From the NCBI GenBank assembly GCA_963555705.1, contig OY743181.1, forward strand, positions 23,254,513 to 23,318,512: a DNA stretch of 64,000 bases, read 5' to 3'. Both the position numbers and the translations under genes were made by a program. Each line of letters opens with the position of its first letter. Position 1 is the stretch's first letter. Source of the stretch: Ligustrum vulgare. Taxonomy: Eukaryota > Streptophyta > Magnoliopsida > Lamiales > Oleaceae. The notes below the pieces were generated by a model. The model was not told the DNA's origin, did not search any database, and worked only from the letters and a program-made list of their open reading frames with translations. Shown here in pieces: positions 11,101 through 22,379 of the stretch.

Positions 11101-13773
11101 AGCCAAAAACAGGCAAAGCGTAGTGTAGATAGCTAGAAAATTTGTTTAGGCTTCAAATAGCTAGAAAGAGGTCTAAACGGTTGAATTCTGCGAAGCAAAA
11201 ACAATAAAGAAAGAAGAAAAGGTGCAAAGGAGGCTACAGAACCTGAGTCATATTGGGAGCAAAAACCATAGCAATGTTTCGTGCATTCATCTTATTTTGA
11301 TGCTCGTATTGCACAACATCGGCCATCAAGTTGATTGCCCAATCAAGCAATGCAGCTTCAGTTGGTGGAAGCATCTTTACAAGCTGGGAGCACTCTTCTT
11401 CTGTGTTGCAATGCATCAACTGTTCTGGGGTCAGAGAATCAAGAATTCCAGTTGGAAGTTCTCTAAACCATGCCTGCAATGTCAAAATTAGTTTTCATCA
11501 GTCATAATATCACAAGGCAACCCGAAAATTGGCTCATGGATCATTGTTTGAAGCAATCAAGTTGAAAGAGAGAATGAATCATGCTACAGGGACATAATAT
11601 TTGACAAAAGGTTTACACTTACACACATGACAGCAATTTATTTACTTACCCATCATAGCAACTCCAAAATCAATGGCCCACAAATTTTCGGGCAACTTTT
11701 CTGTCAAATTTTCGGGCAAAGTAGAATAATCCAAGAGAGAATTCCCCATTCTTACAATTTAATCTGAAAAGGAAAGGCAGGGATATCCTAGCCCTCTACT
11801 ATGATTACCAATATTATATAGTGACCTAGTGCAACTGTAAAAACTAAATTGTTGAGAATAATAAACTCAAGTACCCATTCAATTTGAAACGATGATATCA
11901 TGCCATATGTGCCCCTCATTCTAATACCAAAGATATGACTAGTTATTCCTACTTTCTCTTCCAAATTAGGTGCAGTTACTCAAACAATCTCCCCAGAACT
12001 ACATTTTCTAGCCCAAAAACAAAAGGAAAAGGGAAGACAGCAATGCTTAAAACTTGTAGAAAGTGGGGAAGAAGAAGAATCCTTGTCAAGTTTGTACAAG
12101 TTCAGAGACAAATGCTTTTATTAATTGCAAAACATCACTCCTGTTTGTAACTAACAGTGTCTCTGCATCTGCTAAGCAATTGAATACAGACTTCAATTAT
12201 CATTTGAAACTATCTTCTGTGAAAAGCATAGGGCTAGAGAATAAGTTTATGGCAGGTTTGATTTTTGATAGGTGTAATACAGCCAGGAATGGAATTTCCA
12301 AATCAGTCTAAGAATGATTCCATCCCATTCCTTCATCAATCTCAGCTAACTTACTCACATATCAACTTAAGAAGATATAGCTTTCATCTCATAATAATAT
12401 TTCTCCTCAACATATATTTTAGGATTTTCCTCCAGTTACCTTTATCAAACCAGCCAAACAATGAACATCAATTCCATGGGGCACAACCCCTTTATTAAGC
12501 TGCCTCCGGACATCTTCTTCTTCACTATTCTCAGCGTTGATACGGAATATTCCTTCTGCCTTCAACCAAAACATATTAATTAATCAATGAAAATTTATGC
12601 CAATAGCAATTAAGAAATTACCAATAATACACATACTTGAAGGCCGCCTTCTGAATACAACTGGTTTTGCATCCTAAGAAGAATTGTTGGCACACTGTTC
12701 CCTCTCTGATCATAAGAACACTGCATTGATTGCGCAGAAACTCCGAAAACACTTGCACTGCAAAACATACTATCTGGATATTGAAATCTCATATATATAT
12801 ATAAACAAGATCATAGATAAATACATGCAAACATACCAACACATATACAAAATCACGAAGTTAGATGAACAAAGAGCACAATTATCCCTCATCTTTGAAG
12901 GGCACTCCTATTATTTCTTAATGGAAGCTCCCTTGTTTGAGCCCCATTATTTCTCTTTTAAAATACAAATTTTTCTATAGTAATCAATCTCAACATTTCA
13001 AAAAAGTCAAGCCCACAATTTTTTACTTTGCAAACCACTTTTTAACCATTAGATTTTCAAAACCCAAATTATAAATTAAAATAATGGGGCTCAAACAAGG
13101 GCTCATATGCATTTCTGACATAGAACTGGACAACAAAATTCGTTATAAATCAAATCTAGACGAAGAATAAGACAATTATCGACAAGAGTAAATCAATAAA
13201 AACTATAACCCCGGATCCCAACAAAGTTGAATGCATTCCAGATCAATCAAAACCCAAATCTCTGTAGACCAAAGTAAAAATGAAAAGATAGTGAAACCTG
13301 GCGCTGGGGGGTGTACGGGGTACGTCTGGCTGAAGTTCGACGGGAAGTCCAAGGAAGCCATTGAAGCGGTCGAAGGTGACATGCGAGACATGGCGGACGT
13401 CAGTAGGCCACCCGATATCCACATCAGACTCCTCGTGATCCCTATCCACACTGCAAGTCACCAGAGACCTCCGAAGCGCCGTCGCCACCATCGCCAACAC
13501 CGAGAATTGCTGATTATTCTGCCCATTTCTGTTTTCGGCCTTAACCCAAAGTTCGTGTGTCCTCTCCGGGCTTATAAATGGCATCGTAACAGGATTCTCT
13601 AACTCCCCATTACTAATGAAATCCACGAAATATCCCTCGTCCTCATCTTCCCTTGGCTTTTCGTCCTCGGACAGAGAGAGTCTATTTGGAGTTGTGGGTT
13701 TCTCTGGAGGCATTGATTCGACAGCAAATAAACAGCTAACAGTGCAGGACCTGGATCGGATAAGTCTGGTCAT
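8120..13773 (-). CDS. ROPGAP: ROP (Rho-of-plants) GTPase-activating protein with CRIB and RhoGAP domains, five exons
   Basis: Switches off plant ROP small GTPases by stimulating GTP hydrolysis, acting at the plasma membrane in polarity and stress signalling (family knowledge). Exons on the minus strand: 13773-13298, 12757-12637, 12559-12440, 11473-11243, 8572-8120. All junctions are GT-AG and keep phase, giving 466 residues. CRIB motif, residues 120-144: IGWPTDVRHVSHVTFDRFNG. RhoGAP domain, about 165-335, has its arginine finger in AEGIFRIN (R205) and the conserved NARNIAMVFAPNMTQ followed by MADPLTALIHAVQVMNFLKT. The acidic C-terminal region holds ISPEKRKRQTLEDRF. The start chosen is MTRLIRSRSC at 13773; an in-frame ATG at 13830 would add 19 residues. 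The TAG stop (8122-8120) follows HPVF, where family members usually continue, so the extreme C-terminus may be truncated. Intron 4 is 2,670 bp and carries a transposon. Paralogue number not assigned. Confidence 0.93.
8573..11242 (-). other. Intron 4 of the ROPGAP gene
   Basis: The donor follows the CAG codon at 11243 and the acceptor is the AG before 8572. It is far longer than introns 2 (77 bp) and 3 (966 bp), mainly because of the inverted-repeat transposon at 9341-10417. The remaining sequence (8590-9340 and 10423-11242) is AT-rich and I see no coding or RNA feature in it. Confidence 0.85.
9341..10417. mobile_element. Non-autonomous DNA transposon with about 145-bp terminal inverted repeats
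   Basis: The left end TCTAGTACTCCATGAGTATC is repeated in inverted form at the right end (GAGTACTAGA, 10408-10417). Imperfect inverted similarity continues for about 145 bp inward, including ACTCATTAATTGAC and TCTCTTAATT. The five bases AAATT flank both ends (9336-9340 and 10418-10422) as a candidate target-site duplication. The short word AGTACT recurs near both termini. The AT-rich interior has no transposase frame. It sits in intron 4 of the ROPGAP gene. I do not recognise the superfamily. Confidence 0.75.
12931..13100. mobile_element. Tourist/Harbinger-like MITE, copy 1
   Basis: A 170-bp element in intron 1 of the ROPGAP gene. The left end CCTTGTTTGAGCCCCATTAT is matched perfectly in inverted form at 13081-13100. 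GCTC flanks both sides, compatible with a short 3-4-bp target duplication. The interior (AAAAAAGTCAAGCCCACAAT, then ACTTTTTAACCATTAGATTT) is shared with a second copy at 15080-15217. Confidence 0.75.
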
Positions 13774-14140
13774 ATTTCCATCTAATGAATTGAAAGCTAT
13801 GGAGGGTTTTATTGCATGATAACTGATCATAAATGATGATAATACATGGTTGGAAAAAGGAATGAATGGCTACGCTGGTGATTGGTGAGAAATGATGGGA
13901 ATAGAGATGTCGTATGGTCTGTGATGGAAACATTAGTCTGCGATGGAAACATTACTAATGGTTTTCTTTTTGGATTTGTTATGTATAATCACCGTTTTAA
14001 TATTAACAAATTCTACTGCAAAGAAGGGGTGGGGATGGCGAAGATGACAAGAGGGGGATGAATGAGAGTGGATGTATTTTGGAAGTTTCTTTCTTCGCTT
14101 GGAAGCATATACGCCGTAACTTTACAGCATTATTTTGTTT
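13774..14140. promoter_or_regulatory. Upstream region of the ROPGAP gene
   Basis: Presumed to hold the 5' UTR and promoter of the minus-strand gene by position only. I see no motif I would defend as a TATA box. A 19-base near-perfect direct repeat (TCTGTGATGGAAACATTA and TCTGCGATGGAAACATTA) lies at about 13918-13955. Confidence 0.35.
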
Positions 14141-14920
14141 TCATTATTTCTTTCTATATTCAGCAAAAGAAGCTCTTTTGAGTTCATTCCATTTGTAAAC
14201 ATTTATGTGAAGTTCTATTTATATTTTATTTTGTATTTTTATTTTCAAAAATATTTTAAATTTTTTGTTTTCATTTTTATTTTCAAATTTGTTGAAAACG
14301 CGTTTAGTTTGTCATTTCTGAAAACTGTTTTTGAAAATGAAAAGCTGAAAAACACGTTCTTTTTAAAATTTTGCAGAATACTATTTAAACTATTTTTAAT
14401 TAATTTGCTTGCAGAATATTACTGACACAAACTCAAATTTCCTTTCACAATACACTGAAAACATGATTACATGCAACACACTAATGTGAGCATTAAGAGT
14501 CTATATTAACACAGCAGGGTCAAATTCGGGATTTGAGAAAGCTCTAATTCTATTAAAATTCAAAAAATGCAAATTCTTTCAAAACCACCAGAGTCCATTT
14601 ATCAGTGCATTTTTTGAAATATAACAACAAGAATTCTCACTTAATTTTTTTTTTTTTTTTTTGTAATGTTGATATTGAATTCAATAAAACTTTATTTAAA
14701 CTTAGTTCCAAATTAGGATAATTCTAAAAATAAAAAAAAATAAAAAAACCTTTATTTAAGTTTAGTTCCAAACTAGGATAATTCTAAAAAAAAATAAAAA
14801 CTTTATATTAAGCTTAGTTCCAAGTTAAAATAATTCTTTAAAAAAAAAAAAATTCCATGCGTTTTGGACATATGTTATCGAAATACACACAAAACGTCCA
14901 AAACGATGTTTTGGGCGTTT

Positions 14921-14966
<46 letters not shown>

Positions 14967-15076
14967 TATTTTTTTTTTCCAAAATGCGTTTTCGAAAATG
15001 ATAAAGAGAACGCGTTTTTAATGTTTTCGAAAATAAAAACAGAAAACGACCTCAAAACGGCAAAGAGAATAGGGCC
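14140..15076. repeat. Degenerate inverted-repeat element related to 30246-31050
   Basis: The right end reads AAACGGCAAAGAGAATAGGG (about 15055-15074), closely like the terminus of the element at 30246-31050. Internal blocks such as GAAAACTGTTTTTGAAAATG match that element too. The left end is not clear. A T-run near 14644 and an (AT)n microsatellite at 14927-14964 lie inside. No coding capacity. Confidence 0.45.
14927..14964. repeat. (TA)n microsatellite
   Basis: About 19 uninterrupted TA dinucleotides, directly after a short GT run, so this is a compound GT/TA microsatellite. Confidence 0.95.
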
Positions 15077-15079
15077 TTA

Positions 15080-15217
15080 GCCTTTGTTTGATTCCCATTA
15101 ATCAATCTCAACTATTCAAAAAAGTCAAGCCCACAATTTTTTTTTCAAATCACTTTTTAACGATTAGATTTTCAAAATCTAAATTATAATGTGGAATAAT
15201 GAGAATCAAACAAATGC
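15080..15217. mobile_element. Tourist/Harbinger-like MITE, copy 2
   Basis: A 138-bp element with inverted ends GCCTTTGTTTGATTCCCATT and AATGAGAATCAAACAAATGC. TTA flanks both sides (15077-15079 and 15218-15220), the 3-bp target duplication expected of PIF/Harbinger MITEs. The interior matches the copy in ROPGAP intron 1. It is inserted exactly at the right end of the degenerate element before it. Confidence 0.8.
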
Positions 15218-15419
15218 TTAATTTAATTTTTTTTTTCCTCCAAAACTCATTACTTTTGAATAAACTAATCTTTCATGAGTTTTTTTTAACCACACACTTC
15301 AAAAAAAAACCATTTTTGACAAAATATACATAAAAATATGAGCTCAAACTAGGCTAACACATATTACACTTTTCAATACACATTCTAGTAATTCCTCTTC
15401 AATCAATAATATCTCCAAC

Positions 15420-16596
15420 CATGGGTGGATCCAGCTAAGGCCTGTCCTGGGCTGCAGCTCGATCCATTAAAAGTCCATATGACCGAAAAAAGAAATGAAA
15501 AAAGGAAGTAGCTCAGCCCAAAAAATAGAATAGCTCTGCCCAATTTTATCCAACCCTGAAGCCTATTCATTCTGATTCCCCCAATGAGATTCTGCTTGCA
15601 ACGTCCCAAATCTTTAACCTATAACCCAATCAAAAATGCCATTCTCCCCCAAAATACCTCAGCTCTTCATAGGTTTCCATCAGATTGTATAACTTTCTCC
15701 AGCTTTCTGTGCTCTTCCTCGAATTGTTGATGCTCTTCTCTGACCCTCTCATAGGATTTGCTATCCTGGCGGCAATTGAGGATAGGTGCAGATAGTAACC
15801 ATCCTTCGAGGCTCTGATTGTCCACTCCTGACCTCGAGTCGACGAAGAGACCAATAGCTCAGAGCCGCTCCACTCCAGAGACTCCACGTGGCCTCTCCTC
15901 ACGGAACGAGTGAACCCTATACTGCTACACGGTCCATTGCCAGTCGAAGAAGCTCAATTTTTGTCTTCTGAGAAGTTAGTTTGGCTTCCTAAATCCCAAT
16001 TAGTTTTTTATATTTTGAATATGATTTGTGAAGTTTTTCAAACATTCTGTGTTCAAGTTTTCAGATTTTATTTTGACTTTTGATATTTGATTTTGTCCTT
16101 GGAGAATGTGATATAGAATTTGTAATGCATTTTTGGATTTTGAGAATATGATTTTTAGAAATTGGAGTGCATTTTGACTTTTTGAGAGTAATTTGAAATT
16201 AAAATGCATTGCAGCACTAGAATATGATTTAGAAATTAGAATGATTTATAATGCATTTGACGGTATAAGAGAATATTGTGATTAGATTTTGCTCTCTAGA
16301 CTAAGGACGCGTCCAGATTATTGCTTTATAACGTGATTTAGAATGTGTTTAGTGGTATTTTGTGATTTGTGGAGATCATTGATTAAAGATGTAGGCAAAT
16401 ACATTATAATCTTAGAATGCAAATTTGCATTAGACTATTGGATTGGGCTTTAATTTTGCTTTAGAATTTAGATTTTAAGATTTATGAATTTCAAGTCATG
16501 CCTCGAAAATCACAAGACCGGAATTGTCGCCCCTCTCCCCCCCAACAATCTTTAAAATCCAGCTCGGTCCAATAGAAAATCCTGGATCCGCCACTG
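15420..16596. mobile_element. Non-autonomous hAT element with 8-bp target duplication
   Basis: Flanked by a perfect 8-bp duplication TCTCCAAC (15412-15419 and 16597-16604). Termini are imperfectly inverted: left CATGGGTGGATCCAGC, right GCTGGATCC-like end reading inward as CAGTGGCGGATCCAGG. Both features are typical of plant hAT elements. No hAT transposase is visible. An open frame on the minus strand (15630-15902) encodes a 90-residue hydrophilic peptide that I do not recognise. It may be chance or a captured exon. Confidence 0.8.
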
Positions 16597-16604
16597 TCTC
16601 CAAC

Positions 16605-17494
16605 TCAAAACTGTATTTTGATGTAAGTTTTACCCAAAATGGTGTATAATTTTCACACTATCATATTTAGTCATTTTTAACTAACTCCTACAAATCTTAC
16701 ATCAAAAGCACATGTACAGTAAAGTTTTTATTTCCTTTTTTTTTTTTTTTAACTCGCAACAACTAATTTATTTCATTTTTATTTTTATTATATTTTTCTT
16801 GACAAAGGGGTAATAGCAAGGCTAGGGGAGGGGAGGGAGGTTCGGGCATCTAACCACTGCGTCACGCCTCTGAATCCTAAAAATTATTTAATTAATTATT
16901 TTGTTACTGCTTAAATTTATAAATTAAAAGTAATTATAAAAAAACATTGCATTTATTAAAAAATTAAAAAAGGGGCATTACAATTAATACAATTTATTAA
17001 GCTAATAAAAATAATAGTCAAATGATATATACAAAAAACGTAAATAATAAAATAATATTAAAAATGGACGGAAAATATACATAAATAAGGTGTTTACAAA
17101 TACAAATTTCAAAAATAAAATCAGACTTGTATAATTTCAAAAATCAAGTTGTAATTATGATAATTAATTAAATTAAATAATTAAAAATATTTTATCAATT
17201 ACATATATTGAGGTCACAATATCGTATAATTTCAAGTCACAAAATAAAATCTTTCATGTCACAAATATTTAGGATCACAAAGTCACAACCATAATAATTT
17301 CAAAGTCATAAGTTGTGAAAATAAGTTACAAAATGTCAAATAACTTAATCTCGACTTATTTTTATGTCACAAGTTATCAAATTATTATTAGGTCATGACA
17401 ACAACTTAATTTCTGGTCATAAGTTTTAAGATCATAGATCACAACTCACAATTTTTTAGATCACAGACCTGCACCACCACCACTACCACCTCAC
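16605..17494. other. AT-rich spacer with degenerate GTCACAA repeats
   Basis: No gene seen. The stretch 17210-17465 repeats GTCACAA-like words many times with irregular spacing. The start (CTCCAACTCAAAACTGTATT) resembles in inverted form the region near 18550-18600, so the two may be ends of an old element, but I could not confirm this. Confidence 0.4.
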
Positions 17495-17955
17495 CGTGCA
17501 GCTATACCCCCACCCGCATCACCACTATCTACCCTACCAATACCACCACCAATCCCCACATGCAGAACCAAAGCCGCTGCCACCAGCACCCCAACCACAC
17601 ACATACCACTACTACTTCATCGTGTCGCCGCCACCACACACCCGCATCACCACTATCTGCCCTACCAATACCACCACCAATCCCCACATGCACCTCAAAA
17701 GCAGTTGCCATCACCACCACCAACCACACACGTACCACTGTCACTGCCACACTGCACACAGACCACCATTAACCTACTGCAAACAAAAATCACAACACTG
17801 AACACACTGCACATACCACCACTAACCTACTACACACAAAAATCGCCAGCACCAACCATACACACAAACACCATCGCAATCACCATCACTACCTTCAAAT
17901 CAACTCCAAAACCACAGCAGCACCACAGACAACCAAAAATTGACAGATCATGATG
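17495..17955. repeat. CA/CCA-rich low-complexity tract with a tandem duplication
   Basis: Long open frames here (proline, histidine and threonine rich on one strand) come from composition bias. A segment of about 53 bases beginning CACCCGCATCACCACTATCT occurs at about 17511 and again at about 17640, a spacing of 129 bp. No domain is recognisable. Confidence 0.8.
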
Positions 17956-19147
17956 GATTGAAACACCACAACAGATGTGGGCTGCTGCGTATCCATTCTG
18001 GTGCACGACTCTGTTTTTTTTTTTTTTTTGCGTTCAAGATGACTCTTCAGATGGCGGTTGATGAAGTCCCTATGCCTTCGTTGGGGAGAGAGGAAAGGTG
18101 GGTTCACCTCATCGTCGTTGGAGAGAAGATGAGGTTCGCCAAGTTTAGATGGGACACAGTGGGTGGAATTGGGGGTTGGAGTTGTGGATAGAGCCTGGAG
18201 GCATTAGGAATTGGGGGGGGGGAGAGAGAGAGAGAGAGAGAGAGAGAGGTTTGAAATTATAATTAGGTTTAGGATAGTTTAATTTAATCTAATATCTATT
18301 AAAATTTATAATATTTTATTAAAATTAAAATTTATAATAATGACCTGATTTATGAAGTTATTTAAGTTTGATCTTATTTATGAATTTGAATCTTTAGAAG
18401 TAGGGGTGTGTGTAAATTCCACAAAATGGACAGATGAAAAAAAAAAAAAGATTTTGTATTGAAAAGTGGAAGGTAAAAATGCAAAAAGAAAAATTCAAAT
18501 CTAACGCTAAATGAACTTTGAAACTCTAAATATGGTGTAACACTATTCACAACTCTATTTTGGTGTAGTGAATTGGAGTCCAGTTGGAGAAGGAATTAAT
18601 TCCATTTTAACGTAATACTCCAAAATGGAGTTGGGTCATGCCTAGGGCAACTCCAACCATACTGTAAAACTGTAAAAAAATGGATTTTAAAGTTGAATTT
18701 GCAAAATGCAGAACTTCATTTTTTTGGCAAAATCTGGTTTTGCCAATTTTGCCCCAAAATTTAATTCCATGCCAATTTTCTTCCACAAACAATGAAAGGC
18801 TGGTTGTTGAGGAGTCCACAAGAATTGGGTGGGTTTGCTAGGATGGTTGGGCGGTGATGGTGGTGAGCGAAACAATGGAGAGTGGTGGTGGAGGAGTGGA
18901 TAATGGGAGAAGCTTGTTGTCTTATTTGGGAATTGTTTGTCGGTAGTTTGTTAAAGAGTTCACTGAACTTGGGTGGGTTGCTACGGTGGGGTGATGGTGG
19001 TGGGAGGAGCAGTGAAGAGTTTGGTGGTAGAGGAGTTGGAAAGGGGAGCAAAATGTTGTAGAAGTTGAAGTTTGGAGGAAAATGAAAAATAAAAAATATT
19101 TATGATGCAATTCATCACGTGTCACTTTTTTGATAAGCTAATTGTTA
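17956..19147. other. Intergenic stretch, (GA)n microsatellite and low-complexity GGTGG tract
   Basis: No gene that I can support. Contains (GA)n at 18222-18249, an AT-rich block to 18500, and a G/T-rich stretch (18790-19050) whose minus-strand frames are proline/serine rich by composition. AACTCCAACCATACTGTAAA at about 18650 looks like a MITE end but I found no partner with confidence. Confidence 0.5.
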
Positions 19148-19787
19148 CTCCTTTCGTCCCCTAAAGATAGACTTGCACTTATGATGAGTTCCGGAGTGGC
19201 TCGACGAGCGTTGACCCGTTGCACGTGCCCGCAGGATCAATAACAAGGCAAAGAGCCAAAAGAATCAAGCAGGCAATGTAAGGATTTATGCAAGCGTGGA
19301 TGGATGAGTGTCCGAGTGCAAAGACTTCATTTACGTTGCATAACAAAGTGGAAGAGTGATGAGTTCCGGAGTGCCTCAACAAATCTCAGCATCTTAACAG
19401 GTTTTGGGTTTAATATACCCATAGTTCTTGCGTCGTGAGGTCGGGGTTGCATTGTTACCGTCTACTATCTTGGATTTTAGAACTTTTCGGCGTTTAATTC
19501 CGCGTGTTCTTGATGATCCCCGTATCGGATCACATCATCTTATTTTCACATAGATTAAGGAAATGTCAATTAATGTAGTTGAAAATATAATTTTTTCTTA
19601 CATTTTACTAATATATCCTACATTAAATAACGTAATAAATATGATTATTTTATATTTGCTAATAACAATGGATATTAAATAATGTCGTATTAGAAAACTT
19701 GAAAATATGTTGACTTTCAATAAGGAAAGTGACCTATAATTTAAGACGGACAAATAAGGAAAGTCTATCTTCACGGGATAGAGAAAG
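19148..19787. mobile_element. Stowaway-like (Tc1/mariner) element
   Basis: The left end CTCCTTTCGTCCCCTAAAGA and the right end (inward ACTTTCTCTATCCCGTGAAG) are inverted and share the AAGATAGACTT block. TA flanks both sides (19146-19147 and 19788-19789). The CTCC-TCCGTCCC-type terminus is characteristic of plant Stowaway/mariner elements. At 640 bp it is long for a Stowaway MITE. The middle (about 19180-19550) is GC-richer and looks foreign, with a 16-bp direct repeat GATGAGTTCCGGAGTG at 19183 and 19358. Confidence 0.65.
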
Positions 19788-19789
19788 TA

Positions 19790-20900
19790 TTAAGTGTGTC
19801 ATCGTCAAATGGATTTATCAGCTCCACAATTTTTTATGCAGCGTGATAGAGTTTTATTGAAAGAACAATAAAATAAATATATTATTGATACTATTTCTAT
19901 AAGAAGTATATACAAGTATAGAACCAAACCCACATGACAGCTAGAAAGGTTTTTATAATGCACTAAGTTCCAACTTGGAGGGTTGTGCCCCTTTATTTTC
20001 TATTGAGATTTGAGCCTTTTTTTTTTTTTTGGGCCCCCATATATTCCTCCAGTTTTCGACTCCCTCTTCCGAGTTTAACCAACATAATTTCTAATTTACA
20101 TTCTTATTAATTCAAAAATAGTTATGAACAAAGAAATCTACCATAAGTTTGTGTTCAATTTTCGAATAACCACAATAATTTACATATCTTAGTTAAATAT
20201 AGGACGAAGATTGATTACTTACCACCTTACCTATACCATTTTTTCAACACACGTACATAATAATTTATTATATAACCTAATGTGTAATTTAAATTATCGA
20301 CGGGATAATTATAACTTCATAATAAAAATAAAATCGATATTCGTAAGCATATTCTATGCAATTTCTTATTTGAAAAAATGAGTACAAAATCCGTAGTAAA
20401 TTTTTAATTTCTTTGAGGTGTCTCCAGGTTTTTTTAAGCGTGACATCGAGGTTCCCAACTGTTTAAAATTGTAGATTCCATGTTCCCTCTCCACACGACA
20501 AACTTGATTAGGGATGAATTGAAGAAGGATGATATATCTCATGAACATCGAGGAATTTTAACCTATTCAAATTTATAAATGAAAGTTAAATTTACCATTT
20601 GGTTTGTTTTGTAGTAAAATAAATATCCTGAAGAATTTTACCTTTCAATCTAGCATAATGTCATTGTCACGCGGAAATTTAATGTTCATATGAACATTTT
20701 TGTCAACTTGGGACATGATGTCACGTAGTGAGGATGCTCATCTCCCCATTCGACATGGAAAGTCGGCACAAACTAGGTGGTTAGCCTTTTTGTACCAATA
20801 AGTGCTCTAATGACATGATAATACTGCAGGTATTTTATTTGCATCCTACCCATCAGCATTCGTATTTGTCAGTTGTTCTGCCTTGTCGGCCAATGAATGA
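19790..20900. other. AT-rich intergenic stretch
   Basis: No gene or clear repeat seen. The 5' LTR of the chromovirus that follows should lie here if the element were complete, but no sequence matching its 3' LTR start (TGTCAAGGACTGCAGC) is visible. Confidence 0.5.
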
Positions 20901-22330
20901 GAGGTAGGCTACCTTGAGGCGAGATACCTCGAGAGTCAAACATGCGATCCGTCAAAGATGGGTATGCTGGGCTGCGTTGGGCGATTGTTTCCACGCCTTT
21001 CAATGGGTTTTGTGGAGCGTATATTGCAGGGCCTATGAGAATGTAGTGGGTATGTTTTTTGACATGTACTTAAGGCGCTGCGGTTTGGAGCTCATCCATC
21101 GAAGAACTAATGCTTATGGGGACAGATGGTAAAGGTTGCGATCTTCTAAAAAAAGCGATTAGAACCTAATTTCCCCATAAATTGTTGAATATCAAGCTTG
21201 TCGAGCACTGCAGGAATTAAAACACACACGACCTCCATCAGGGAATATGTGAGAGCCTTTTTCGGTGACATATGCTGAATATTCGAGACATGTCGAAAAG
21301 GAAGAGCTCTTCACTTTCATAGAAAGCATTAAATAGTGGACATGTACGAAACTTCACAGGCAGAAGGTTACAGATTTGAGCACGACAATAGGAGCCTCCG
21401 AATGCTTGATGGACTGTGAAACTGAAACTAAGATCGACCACCTATAAGTAGTGAATCTAGTGGTGGAGGAAACAAACCTTTCAAAACTAGATCGAGTTCA
21501 AATGGGGACGAACGATACTCCTACCAAAGAGGAGGTTATAAAGGTACCCATCACAACAACTTTCAGGGTTATCTTCAAAGTAGTCGTCAAGGCAACTATC
21601 ACGGTATCAACGAAAGTAATTAGAATAAAGGAAAGACATCGGAGGGTAGATCTTGCACTGCTCCTAAAATTGTATGCTTTTCATGTGAAGGACCTCATCG
21701 ATTATCCAATTGCCTAAAAAAACAACTCGTAAACGCCTATTATCAACTAGCAATTGGGGTGTCAACTTCGAAGGAGATGCCCTGCTTACTGATTCTGAAG
21801 AGGATGAGGAGGTGGTCGGGGAAGAAGGCATATCCAATAGAGCTTAAACCTCGCATTTGTACGGCTAAAGGATTAATATACATTGATGTGAAGATCAATG
21901 GGAAGCCCATCAGGGCTACGATGGGTATTAGAGCAACCCATAACTATCTTACAAGTAATGAAGGAGGGCATCTTGGATTGATTCTAGAAAAAGGTAGTGC
22001 AAAAGTAAAGGCCATAAACTTGGTTGCTCAACCAATTGTTGGGTAGCTAAATCTGCAAGTTATTCAAGGATGGTCCTTTTGATGGAATGACTAATTTGTT
22101 GGGGATTCAGATGGATGATTTCAAACTTTTTTGGAGTTGGAATTGCTTCAGAATACAAATACAACACTGTTCCTACACCCTAACTCCTTAATGATGATGT
22201 GTACTAAACCGTGTGTCATACCTACACTGCCCGATGATTGGGTGAGAAGAGCTTCTTGTCCATGCAATTCAATAATGGTTTCAAGAGAAATGAACCTTCA
22301 TTTTTGTGCACTATTTGTCTAGAAGAGATT
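20900..22330 (+). pseudogene. Decayed gag and protease of a chromovirus
   Basis: First part of a Ty3/gypsy element on the plus strand. The zinc knuckle CFSCEGPHRLSNC (CX2CX4HX4C) is intact at about 21674-21712. Downstream, the protease segment (about 21840-22046) reads KINGKPIRATMGIRATHNYL. Where the family has the catalytic D-T-G triad, this copy has G-I-R, so the enzyme is dead even apart from frameshifts. The gag region (20914-21450) is in several frames and only weakly recognisable. Confidence 0.7.
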
Positions 22331-22379
22331 GAAAAGGTGTTTGGTCCTATTAAAAACATGTCAAAAGACTTATACATTA

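Noticed and set aside
13231..13602. Plus-strand frame of 123 residues
   Set aside because: Antisense shadow of ROPGAP exon 1.
17496..17953. Proline/histidine/threonine-rich open frames
   Set aside because: Produced by CA/CCA-rich low-complexity DNA.
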